The notes beneath the pieces are model-generated. The model saw only the letters and a program-made list of their open reading frames with translations, ran no database searches and was not told the DNA's origin. From positions 1 through 64,000 of the forward strand of contig NZ_SMRS01000003.1 of NCBI RefSeq assembly GCF_008368715.1: a stretch of 64,000 nucleotides of DNA. Direction: 5' to 3'. Below are positions 46,489 to 54,192 of this stretch, piece after piece (position 1 is the stretch's first letter; every line of letters starts with the position of its first letter). The position numbers and the translations under genes are program-made. This stretch comes from Nitrincola tapanii (GTDB lineage: Bacteria > Pseudomonadota > Gammaproteobacteria > Pseudomonadales > Balneatricaceae).

Positions 46489-48042
46489 ATGAAAAATAAT
46501 GGACCCGTAACTCAAAATGAGCAGAGTTTTGATCCAAGCGAAAAGTTGATTTCAGCCACTGATCTGAAAGGTGTAATAACACACTGCAATGATGCATTTC
46601 AACGTATTAGTGGCTATTCACGTGAGGAGCTTATTGATCATAATCATAATATAGTGCGCCATCCGGACATGCCTGAAGAAGCTTTTGAGGTGATGTGGAA
46701 TCATCTAAAGTCCGTACGGCCTTGGATGGGTTTGGTTAAAAATCGCTGTAAAAATGGTGACTATTACTGGGTCAGTGCTTATGTAACGCCTATCACGGAA
46801 AAAGGTGAAGTTATTGGTTATGAATCGGTACGCTCCTGGCCTTCTCGGATAGATGTTGAACGTGCGGAAAAGCTTTATGCTCGGATCAATCGTAAACGCC
46901 GTCCATTTTATATTCCGCGTCATCTCATTCAGTTGGGCATGGCTCTTATATTAATATTACCAGCACTAGGTTTAGGGTATTGGATGACACCTTTAGCCAG
47001 TAGTCTGTGGTTGATTTTTGCGCTGCTTTTTTTTGGAGGTATTCAGTACCTACAACATATTAAGGATTTAAAGCTGATAAAGCGCGAGTTACAAGGCGTT
47101 TTTATGCATCCGTTGGCGGCTGATACCTATACGAATCAGCAAGGAATGACCGGCAATATCATGGTAGGAGTGATGAGTTTACGTGCTCACCTAGATGCTG
47201 TCTTAACACGAATTCAAGATGCTTCGGGTCAGGTGGCTGCACAGGCTAAAACGGGTCTTCAACTTTCAGAAGTGGCGCGTGAAGAAATCATGACACAGAG
47301 CCGACAAACTGAATTGGTGGCCACGGCTATGCATGAAATGTCTTTGGCGATTCATGAAATCTCGCACAATGTACAGAAAACAGCGAGTCAAGCTGAGTTC
47401 TCTCGTAATCTCGCAGGGAAAGGAGAGGTCATCGCTCAGGTGACCTGTGATTCGATCGCCCAATTACGCAATAGAGTTTCGCAAATTGGAGAAGCGGTAC
47501 AAAGATTGTCGGAGCAGACTTTGGTCATAGCACAGGCAGCTCAGTCAATCGAAGATATTTCTGAGCAGACAAACCTTTTGGCCTTAAACGCAGCCATAGA
47601 GGCGGCACGAGCCGGCGATCATGGACGTGGTTTTTCCGTCGTCGCTGATGAGGTTCGTTTGTTGGCAGGTAATACACGTGTATCGGCGCAGAATATTCGG
47701 CAAATCGTAGAAAATTTAACAGTACAAGCCAACTCATCCGTTGCCGTCGCGACCGAGGGAGCGGCCGATGCAGAGATAGGGCTGCAGCGCGTGATGGAAT
47801 CAGAAAATATGCTACGGGAGATTACCGAAGCGGTTAATCAGATTTCAGCGATGTCAGAGCAAATGGCGGCGGCCGTTGAAGAGCAGGCATTAGTGTCCGA
47901 AGAGGTGAACCGACAGGTTAAGGATATTGCTGAATTAGCAGAGCGCAGTCTGACACGCACAGAAGAAAGTGCAGAAAGTATTCGTCAATCACAGCAGGTC
48001 TCAAACCAGTTACATGAACTCGTTAATCGCTTTAAGCAGTAA
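46489..48042 (+). CDS. Aer-like PAS-containing chemoreceptor
   Basis: The 517 residues resemble the aerotaxis receptor Aer, which senses redox state through FAD. An N-terminal PAS domain has LISATDLKGVITHCNDAFQR, HNIVRHPDMPEEAFEVMWNH and VKNRCKNGDYYWVSAYVTPI, the Aer-type block. A two-helix membrane anchor lies at ~148-190 (LIQLGMALILILPALGLGYW). The cytoplasmic MCP hairpin has its tip at ISEQTNLLALNAAIEAARAG, then HGRGFSVVADEVRLLAGNT. It has no periplasmic ligand domain and no obvious C-terminal CheR-binding pentapeptide (ends HELVNRFKQ). ATG 46489 has AGAGG upstream. Confidence 0.92.
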   Translation: MKNNGPVTQNEQSFDPSEKLISATDLKGVITHCNDAFQRISGYSREELIDHNHNIVRHPDMPEEAFEVMWNHLKSVRPWMGLVKNRCKNGDYYWVSAYVTPITEKGEVIGYESVRSWPSRIDVERAEKLYARINRKRRPFYIPRHLIQLGMALILILPALGLGYWMTPLASSLWLIFALLFFGGIQYLQHIKDLKLIKRELQGVFMHPLAADTYTNQQGMTGNIMVGVMSLRAHLDAVLTRIQDASGQVAAQAKTGLQLSEVAREEIMTQSRQTELVATAMHEMSLAIHEISHNVQKTASQAEFSRNLAGKGEVIAQVTCDSIAQLRNRVSQIGEAVQRLSEQTLVIAQAAQSIEDISEQTNLLALNAAIEAARAGDHGRGFSVVADEVRLLAGNTRVSAQNIRQIVENLTVQANSSVAVATEGAADAEIGLQRVMESENMLREITEAVNQISAMSEQMAAAVEEQALVSEEVNRQVKDIAELAERSLTRTEESAESIRQSQQVSNQLHELVNRFKQ

Positions 48043-48316
48043 GTCCATAGAAGCGGTCATCCTAAGTAGTGGGAGGTTAGCAGGCCGAAATGATTAGGCT
48101 GTTATAGTGGCCTGAAGTTTGTTGCTTTTTCGGCAATTCACATCAGGCGCCTCTCTATCCATAAGGAAAAACTTTTTCATTGCGCAATGTATCATTTATT
48201 CTTATTCGATATTTTCCGTATTTTTCTTTTTTTCGGTTACACTAAATATGTAGGTAGTACAAAATATTTGCTCAAACGTTCATGTAATCTCTGTCACGCA
48301 GTAGGAGTGACGCACT

Positions 48317-49081
48317 ATGCATAAGCTAGAATCCAGTCATCTAGAGCAACTTATCCATGCTCAGCTTGGCCACTGTTCTTCAAAAGACATCTTCTCTCAG
48401 TCGAATTCAGACATTCAAGACTTGAGAAAAATGGATGATCGGGATTGTTCGTTTGTGCTGGCATTTTTGCAGAGCTTGAATACACAGCTTGATATTGATG
48501 CGGCACTTTTAAGGCTAGATGGTAGCTTGGAGATGTACTTTCTTCACTTGCATCTTTTTTATAAAGCCTATTATGAGCGTCTTTTTGAGCTGGAAGATTT
48601 TTTAAAGAACAATGATCTTCAGAAAGTTTGCTTACAGGCCCAAGAGATCAAACAGACGAGTTCTAATCTAGGGGCCCTTCGCTTAAGTAGACTGGCGAGT
48701 GAGATTGAGCGGAAGGCAAAGCAGCAAACATTGGATTTAAGCGATGATTTACTGATTGAGTTTCATTATGAATTTGCAGCGTTGATTCAAACGCTTTCAA
48801 TTTTGGAGAATCTCAGTGTTGTATCTCCTGAGCACTCACAGACTAGAGTGGATTCTGAATATCTCGTAGCGGAGTTGTTGTTTGTACAGACTCGGATCGA
48901 ACAGGATTACGAGATGTGTTTACAGCATATCCAGTCGCTACTAGAGACTTTTTCTCAGGAGAAAGAGATTCGACGAGAAATCAGTCTGCTCGTAAATATC
49001 TGGCAGCAAGCTGACAAGAAGCGTTCGGCCAGCTATCTAGAGGCGTTGTTAAGTCGATTAACGACGTTACAGGCTGACTAG
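48317..49081 (+). CDS. Hpt-like protein lacking the phosphoacceptor histidine
   Basis: This 254-residue protein has no family name I can give. Residues ~85-150 resemble a histidine phosphotransfer (Hpt) four-helix bundle: the segment LQAQEIKQTSSNLGALRLSR lines up with the usual AHxLKGxSxNLGAxxL. The His is replaced by Gln and the Lys-Gly by Lys-Gln. It therefore should not carry phosphate and may be a pseudo-Hpt that titrates a kinase or receiver. The rest is helical and charged without membrane segments. The PAS gene follows after 31 nt on the same strand, and the kinase after that, suggesting one signalling operon. Confidence 0.6.
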   Translation: MHKLESSHLEQLIHAQLGHCSSKDIFSQSNSDIQDLRKMDDRDCSFVLAFLQSLNTQLDIDAALLRLDGSLEMYFLHLHLFYKAYYERLFELEDFLKNNDLQKVCLQAQEIKQTSSNLGALRLSRLASEIERKAKQQTLDLSDDLLIEFHYEFAALIQTLSILENLSVVSPEHSQTRVDSEYLVAELLFVQTRIEQDYEMCLQHIQSLLETFSQEKEIRREISLLVNIWQQADKKRSASYLEALLSRLTTLQAD

Positions 49082-49112
49082 TATTCGAACGACATGTAAG
49101 AGAATGAGCTGA

Positions 49113-49544
49113 ATGACCGTGACACTATCGCAAGACCAAACACAGAAAATCCTTGAGGATCGACACACAACGGCCCATGTTTTGAATGCGATTATTGATG
49201 GTGTCATTATTATAGATGCGCAGGGCGTCATTCGTCTGGTGAACCCTGCAGCCTGTCGAATCTTCCATTATCAAGAAGCGGACTTAATTAACCAGAAGAT
49301 CAATTGCTTGATGCCTCAGCCGCATCAGGCGATTCATGATAGTTATCTGAAAAACTACTTTCAGCGTGGAAGTGGAAAAATTACTAATCGAAATCTTGAA
49401 TTGACGGGCCTTCGGCGCAGCGGTGAAGAGTTTCCGATTGAAATTTCTGTCACGGAGATTTTAATTCATGAAGAGGTTATGTTTATTGGATTACTTCGTG
49501 ATATCAGTGAGCGTAAGGAGTATGAAAAAATCTTATTCAATTGA
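49113..49544 (+). CDS. PAS-domain protein, probably the separated sensor half of a hybrid kinase
   Basis: The 143 residues are a single PAS domain with PAC motif: [56 protein letters not shown] and [22 protein letters not shown] domains of this form bind small ligands or cofactors such as heme or flavin, none of which can be predicted here. It ends a few codons after the PAC segment, where related hybrid kinases continue straight into the HisKA domain. The stop overlaps the TTG start of the next frame (ATTGA). Inserting one base at the A6 run (49525-49530) would join both frames in a natural way. Confidence 0.75.
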   Translation: MTVTLSQDQTQKILEDRHTTAHVLNAIIDGVIIIDAQGVIRLVNPAACRIFHYQEADLINQKINCLMPQPHQAIHDSYLKNYFQRGSGKITNRNLELTGLRRSGEEFPIEISVTEILIHEEVMFIGLLRDISERKEYEKILFN

Positions 49545-50689
49545 AAGAAAAAGCAGAAGCAGCCTCTCAAGCCAAAACACAGTTTTTAGCGAATATGAGC
49601 CATGAAATACGTACTCCTATGAATGCTATTATTGGATTCTCCGAGCTTGCGTTACAACAGGGGCAGTCAACTGAAGCCACAGACTTTTTCCAATTGATCT
49701 TGAAATCCTCTCAGGAGTTGTTAAGTATCATTAATGATGTATTAGATACGTCTAAATTGGAAAGCGGAAAGGTCAAATTAGATATTCATCCGTTTTCTTT
49801 GCGGGAGCTTATTCAGGATGTAACTAAGCTTTTTTCCGTGCTTGCTCAAAAGAAAAGTCTTGAGCTTCTTGTAAAAATGCATGAATTGCCAAATGTTGTT
49901 TTGGGTGACTCTACACGCTTACGTCAGGTGCTGCTTAACTTGCTAGGGAATGCCATAAAGTTTACCGAGACTGGGGAGGTATGTTTAATCGTTAAACCTA
50001 CACATCAGCCCGATCATTATCATTTTCTTGTATCAGATACGGGTATTGGAATGACAAAAGAGCAAATGTCTCGTATTTTTGAGGCTTTTACTCAAGCGGA
50101 TACTAGTACAACGCGACTTTATGGCGGAACCGGCCTAGGGGTTACACTGTGCAAACAAATCTTAAATCTGATGCAAAGTGAAATTGAAGTGCGAAGTCAG
50201 CTAGGTGTTGGGAGTGATTTTAACTTTACACTACATCTACCTCAGCCAGAGCAAATTACTGAGGAGAGTCGTGTTGTAAGTCTGAAAAAAAATGTTGTTA
50301 AGCCAGAAATCCAAATACCCGATTTTAGTGCTCATAATCTATTGTTAGTTGAAGATAATCCAGTTAATCAGATCTTGATGCGTGGTATTTTAAAGAAAAC
50401 GGGTATAAATTTAATTATTGCCAATCATGGTGCTGAGGCGGTTCAGGCAGTTGAGCAGGAATCTATAGATTGTGTTCTGATGGATATACAGATGCCTGTT
50501 ATGAATGGTTTCGAGGCCACGGTTGAAATACGTAAAGCACATCCTGATTTGCCTATATTTGCACTCTCAGCAGATCAGGTCGAAGGACAAAGACAGCGAG
50601 CGCGTGAATGTGGTTTTAACGGTTGGTTAGATAAACCGATTGATGTGGTTAAGCTTTACAATACGCTTAGTAGAACCTTACAAGTTTGA
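49541..50689 (+). CDS. Hybrid histidine kinase (HisKA-HATPase-REC)
   Basis: A 382-residue hybrid kinase. The H-box is [20 protein letters not shown] (~13-33), the N-box [20 protein letters not shown], the G1 box [14 protein letters not shown] and the G2 box [16 protein letters not shown]-terminal receiver (~265-380) has [14 protein letters not shown], phosphoacceptor Asp in [16 protein letters not shown] and Lys in WLDKPIDV. All catalytic residues are present. There is no membrane segment; the sensor domain is the PAS protein encoded just before, in a different frame. The TTG start at 49541 has no ribosome-binding site, so translation would depend on coupling to the PAS frame or on a -1 frameshift. 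Confidence 0.85.
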   Translation: MKEKAEAASQAKTQFLANMSHEIRTPMNAIIGFSELALQQGQSTEATDFFQLILKSSQELLSIINDVLDTSKLESGKVKLDIHPFSLRELIQDVTKLFSVLAQKKSLELLVKMHELPNVVLGDSTRLRQVLLNLLGNAIKFTETGEVCLIVKPTHQPDHYHFLVSDTGIGMTKEQMSRIFEAFTQADTSTTRLYGGTGLGVTLCKQILNLMQSEIEVRSQLGVGSDFNFTLHLPQPEQITEESRVVSLKKNVVKPEIQIPDFSAHNLLLVEDNPVNQILMRGILKKTGINLIIANHGAEAVQAVEQESIDCVLMDIQMPVMNGFEATVEIRKAHPDLPIFALSADQVEGQRQRARECGFNGWLDKPIDVVKLYNTLSRTLQV

Positions 50690-50755
50690 AGGATAGATTT
50701 GTAAGGGATGTATAGCAGATATAATGAATCAATATAGATACAGAGTTTTAGGCAT

Positions 50756-50778
50756 AAAAAAACCTTCATAATGAAGGT
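50756..50778 (-). terminator. Terminator of the tRNA-Ala gene
   Basis: On the minus strand ACCTTC-ATTAT-GAAGGT (50762-50778) is followed by seven T. It lies ~15 nt past the tRNA 3' end. Confidence 0.75.
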
Positions 50779-50792
50779 CTATCTATCGAATG

Positions 50793-50868
50793 TGGTGGAG
50801 TCTAGGGGGATCGAACCCCTGACCTCGACGCTGCCAGCGTCGCGCTCTCCCAGCTGAGCTAAGACCCC
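50793..50868 (-). tRNA. alaW: tRNA-Ala (anticodon GGC)
   Basis: A 76-nt cloverleaf with encoded CCA. Acceptor GGGGTCT/AGACTCC contains the G3-U70 pair that identifies alanine tRNAs. The D arm is GCTC...GAGC, the anticodon stem CGACG/CGTCG with loop CTGGCAG (anticodon GGC), and the T arm GGGG-TTCGATC-CCCC. It resembles E. coli tRNA-Ala(GGC). The symbol is by analogy. Its 3' end faces the AT-rich signalling cluster. Confidence 0.97.
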
Positions 50869-50888
50869 AAGTCGTGAAGACGGTGCGT

Positions 50889-50917
50889 ATATTATGTCTG
50901 AGCCTGATGGGAGTCAA
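50889..50917 (-). promoter_or_regulatory. tRNA-Ala promoter
   Basis: On the minus strand TTGACT (plus 50912-50917) and TATAAT-like TAATAT (50889-50894) are exactly 17 bp apart. A GC-rich discriminator (ACGCACCG) follows, as usual for stable RNA genes under stringent control. Confidence 0.85.
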
Positions 50918-50971
50918 CAGATTTTTTGTCTTTTTTCATCTGCTTAGCGAAGATTCTTTCGTCGCCAGACT

Positions 50972-51706
50972 TTAACCGCCTTGGCGTTGATAGAGGCTCA
51001 GGCTCACCGCAGTCCCTAGGTTAAGAGATTCGATCAAACCTGATCCCGGAATGGTGTAGGCCTGCGCCTGCAGGCTGGCCAAGGCTTGATGAGGGACACC
51101 GCGTGCTTCGTTGCCGAAAATATAACAGTCACACTTGGCAAAGGAAGGATCCGCTATGGGGCGTCCTTGCATATCGAGGTAGGCCAGTTTCTGGAAGCGA
51201 TGGCTCAGGCTCGTGAGCTCCACATCCAGTTCAATCGGCACATGGAAGATGGCCCCCATGCTGGCTCGAATCACTTTGCTGTTGTAAGGATCGACACTGC
51301 CAGGGCTTAACAAGCAGCGCATGCCCCCGAACCAGGCTAGGCTACGTAAAATGGTGCCGAGATTACCGGGGTCTTGGATCTCATGCAGGTAGATTGCGCT
51401 TTGTATAGGCGCTGTATTGAGTGCTTGCAAGGCCACTAAAGGAACCAGGGCAATAATGCCCTGAGGTGTTTTCGTCTCGCTTAGGCTCGCCATCTGGCGC
51501 TCGTTGAGCAGATGCTTAGGCCAGGGGCTGGGGAAGTCCGTATAGGCCTCACTGACATACAGCTCAGCTTCAGCCAGGGCAGGGTGCAAGGTGCAGGCCT
51601 TCTCCAGTTCCTGCACCAGATGCTCGCCCTCAATTAAGCAGTAGCCGAGGGCTTGGCGATATTTTTTTTGATGCAGTTTTTTGATTTCGTCGAACTTCAT
51701 TTTCAA
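50972..51706 (-). CDS. TrmH/SpoU-family RNA 2'-O-methyltransferase
   Basis: A 244-residue SPOUT methyltransferase. The N-terminal substrate-binding part is KKYRQALGYCLIEGEHLVQE. The knotted AdoMet domain has the three motifs LHEIQDPGNLGTILRSLAWF, IFGNEARGVPHQAL and IPGSGLIESLNLGTAVSLSL. Members 2'-O-methylate a ribose in rRNA or tRNA; the exact site cannot be read from the sequence. It overlaps the COG2509 gene by 4 nt (ATGA), so the two are translationally coupled. Confidence 0.9.
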   Translation of the reverse strand: MKMKFDEIKKLHQKKYRQALGYCLIEGEHLVQELEKACTLHPALAEAELYVSEAYTDFPSPWPKHLLNERQMASLSETKTPQGIIALVPLVALQALNTAPIQSAIYLHEIQDPGNLGTILRSLAWFGGMRCLLSPGSVDPYNSKVIRASMGAIFHVPIELDVELTSLSHRFQKLAYLDMQGRPIADPSFAKCDCYIFGNEARGVPHQALASLQAQAYTIPGSGLIESLNLGTAVSLSLYQRQGG

Positions 51707-53325
51707 CCCTGGGCTAGATCAGCTAAGAGATCTCGTGCCACGGCCTCAGCGACCTTGATCCCATCTATGCCAGCAGACAAAATGCCCCCGGCATAACCGG
51801 CGCCTTCACCGGCAGGGTAAAGGCCTGGGGTATTCAAGCTTTGTAAAGTTTTCGGGTCTCGAGTGATGCGCACAGGTGACGAGGTGCGTGATTCGATTCC
51901 GGTGAGCACGGCATCTTCACGATCAAAACCACGAATCTGCTTGCCAAAAGCGGGCAGGGCTTCGCGTATCGCTTCGATCACATAATCGGGCAGCGCTTGT
52001 GCTAGATCGCATAGATTGACCCCGGGCTGGTAGGAGGGAATCACTTCTCCTAGCTGTTGTGAGGCTTCACCGCGCAAAAAGTCGCCGACTAATTGAGCGG
52101 GGGCACGGTAGTCACGTCCGCCTAACTCATAAGCGATCTCTTCGAGGCGCTCTTGCAGTTCGATACCGGCCAGTGGCCCGCCGGGATAGTCTTGTTCGGG
52201 ATAGATGCCGACGACAATGCCCGCATTGGCATTGCGCTCTTTACGTGAATACTGGCTCATGCCGTTGGTGACTACGCGACCTTCTTCCGAAGTGGCGGCG
52301 ACGACCTGTCCACCAGGACACATACAAAAACTGTACACCGGACGACCGTTCTTCGCATGGTAAACCAGTTTGTAGTCAGCGGCTCCAAGCTCTGGGTGTC
52401 CGGCGTATTTTCCTAAGCGCGCCTGGTCAATCATCGACTGTGGATGTTCGATGCGAAAGCCGATGGCAAAGGGTTTGGCTTCGACATAGACCTGGCGCTG
52501 GTGCAGCATCCGAAAGGTATCGCGCGCACTGTGTCCAAGGGCGAGTACCACATAGCGGCTGAGGAGTTCATGGCCATCGGCCAGCTTAACTCCGCGCACT
52601 TGCTGATTCTCCAGAAGAAGATCCACGACCTTGGATTCAAAACGGATTTCGCCGCCCAGTGCAATGATTTCAGCACGCATTTTGGCGACGACGCTGGTCA
52701 GACGGAAGGTGCCGATATGGGGTTTGCTGACATACAGAATGTTATCGGGCGCTCCCGCCTTAACAAACTCTTGCATCACCTTGCGGCCGTAAAATTTAGG
52801 ATCCTTGACCTGGCTATAGAGTTTGCCATCGGAAAATAGACCGGCTCCACCTTCACCAAACTGCACGTTAGATTCGGGTGTGAGCTGATGTTGGCGCCAG
52901 AGTGCCCAGGTGTCTTGGGTGCGTTGGCGGACATTACGGCCGCGCTCCAGCACAATAGGTTTAAACCCCATTTGTGCCAGAATTAAGGCAGCAAACAAAC
53001 CGCAGGGGCCAAAACCTATGACGATTGGACGCTCGGCCAAATCCGCCGGCGCCTGTGCTACGGGATGGTAGTCTGTATCTGGAGCAGGCTTGATCTGCGG
53101 ATCTTGGCGAAACTGCTCAAGCAGCGCAGCATCACAACTCGTGCTGAGATCAATGATATAAACAAACTGAATGATGGAGTTCTTTTTACGCGCATCATAA
53201 CTGCGTTTAAACACTCGAAAATCCAGAAGCTGGTGATCCTTGATGCCTAGGCGTTGCACTATGGCCTGGCGTAACTCGGCGTCTGTGTGATCAAGAGGCA
53301 AGGACAGTTCGGTGATGCGAATCAT
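51703..53325 (-). CDS. COG2509-type FAD-dependent dehydrogenase
   Basis: A 540-residue flavoprotein of a widespread but poorly characterised family. The N-terminal ~95 residues are a small domain (LGIKDHQLLDFRVFKRSYDA). The FAD Rossmann motif is VIGFGPCGLFAALILAQ (~100-117). It also has VLALGHSARDTFRMLHQRQV, the glycine-rich YSFCMCPGGQVVAATSEEGR, and the C-terminal FAD block YPAGEGAGYAGGILSAGIDG. No function is established; the substrate is unknown. The SPOUT methyltransferase gene follows with a 4-nt overlap. Confidence 0.85.
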   Translation of the reverse strand: MIRITELSLPLDHTDAELRQAIVQRLGIKDHQLLDFRVFKRSYDARKKNSIIQFVYIIDLSTSCDAALLEQFRQDPQIKPAPDTDYHPVAQAPADLAERPIVIGFGPCGLFAALILAQMGFKPIVLERGRNVRQRTQDTWALWRQHQLTPESNVQFGEGGAGLFSDGKLYSQVKDPKFYGRKVMQEFVKAGAPDNILYVSKPHIGTFRLTSVVAKMRAEIIALGGEIRFESKVVDLLLENQQVRGVKLADGHELLSRYVVLALGHSARDTFRMLHQRQVYVEAKPFAIGFRIEHPQSMIDQARLGKYAGHPELGAADYKLVYHAKNGRPVYSFCMCPGGQVVAATSEEGRVVTNGMSQYSRKERNANAGIVVGIYPEQDYPGGPLAGIELQERLEEIAYELGGRDYRAPAQLVGDFLRGEASQQLGEVIPSYQPGVNLCDLAQALPDYVIEAIREALPAFGKQIRGFDREDAVLTGIESRTSSPVRITRDPKTLQSLNTPGLYPAGEGAGYAGGILSAGIDGIKVAEAVARDLLADLAQG

Positions 53326-53466
53326 GGGTCAGTTTATCCAAGAAAGAGCGGGCAGAAGTCTAAAACCTTGCGATTATAGCCTTTCAGCCTCAGCAAGTCA
53401 GGTTCCAGTTGGCGCCCAGGGCTTGGCCTAGGTAGAATGCCGTTTTTGATTTGAGTGGCGTTTCTT

Positions 53467-54090
53467 ATGGCACGTTCCAAAAGCAGTGCTCGTTGGCTGG
53501 ACGAGCATGTCAATGACCCCTTCGTAAAACAGGCACAGGTTGATGGTTACCGATCGCGCGCCAGTTACAAACTTTTAGGCCTGAATGAAAAAGACAAGCT
53601 GATTCGTCCGGGTATGCTGGTGGTTGACCTAGGTGCAGCGCCAGGTGGTTGGTCACAGGTGGCGGCTAAGCTCGTGGGGGATCGCGGTCGTGTGATTGCT
53701 TCGGACATCCTGCCAATGGCGCCCTTGGCCGGAGTGGAGTTTATCCAGGGAGATTTCACCGAGCAGGAGGTGTTTGATCAGATCATGCAGGTCATTAATG
53801 GTGCCGCCGTAGATCTGGTGATTTCGGATATGGCACCGAATATCTCGGGTGTGGCGGCAGCCGATCAAGCCGCCTCAATGTATCTGGTGGAGTTGGCGCT
53901 GGATATGGCCTGCCAGGTTTTAAAACCCAAAGGAAACTTTGTGGCTAAGGTGTTTCACGGAGAGGGCTACGAAGAGTATATCCGCAGCCTGCGTGAGCAG
54001 TTTGATTCTGTGGTGGTGCGTAAACCGGATGCTTCGCGTTCCCGTTCCCGTGAAGTTTTTGTCGTCTGTAAAGGCTTTCGTGCCGCTTAA
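53467..54090 (+). CDS. rlmE: 23S rRNA (uridine-2552-2'-O)-methyltransferase
   Basis: RlmE (FtsJ/RrmJ) methylates U2552 of 23S rRNA during late 50S assembly. The 207 residues start [20 protein letters not shown], matching E. coli. The AdoMet motif is [18 protein letters not shown] (~54-71). The catalytic K-D-K-E set is represented by [33 protein letters not shown] and [11 protein letters not shown] chose ATG 53467; the frame extends 12 nt upstream. Usually ftsH follows this gene, but here the next gene (recD) is convergent. Confidence 0.96.
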   Translation: MARSKSSARWLDEHVNDPFVKQAQVDGYRSRASYKLLGLNEKDKLIRPGMLVVDLGAAPGGWSQVAAKLVGDRGRVIASDILPMAPLAGVEFIQGDFTEQEVFDQIMQVINGAAVDLVISDMAPNISGVAAADQAASMYLVELALDMACQVLKPKGNFVAKVFHGEGYEEYIRSLREQFDSVVVRKPDASRSRSREVFVVCKGFRAA

Positions 54091-54153
54091 ATGCTTGCGT
54101 GCTGCTGAGGTACCTGAGGTGTATGCCTGACGTGTATTCGCTTGTGGCGCGTA

Positions 54154-54179
54154 AGGCGCTTGGCTGTACCTGAGCGCCT
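54154..54179. repeat. Inverted repeat between rlmE and recD
   Basis: AGGCGCT (54154-54160) and AGCGCCT (54173-54179) form a perfect 7-bp stem with a 12-nt loop between two convergent genes. There is no T-run on either side, so it is only a possible transcript end. Confidence 0.3.
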
Positions 54180-54192
54180 AGATCGCAAACGA

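Noticed and set aside
54091-54192. Intrinsic terminator between rlmE and recD
   Set aside because: There is a 7-bp hairpin but no T-run on either strand, so it is listed only as an inverted repeat.
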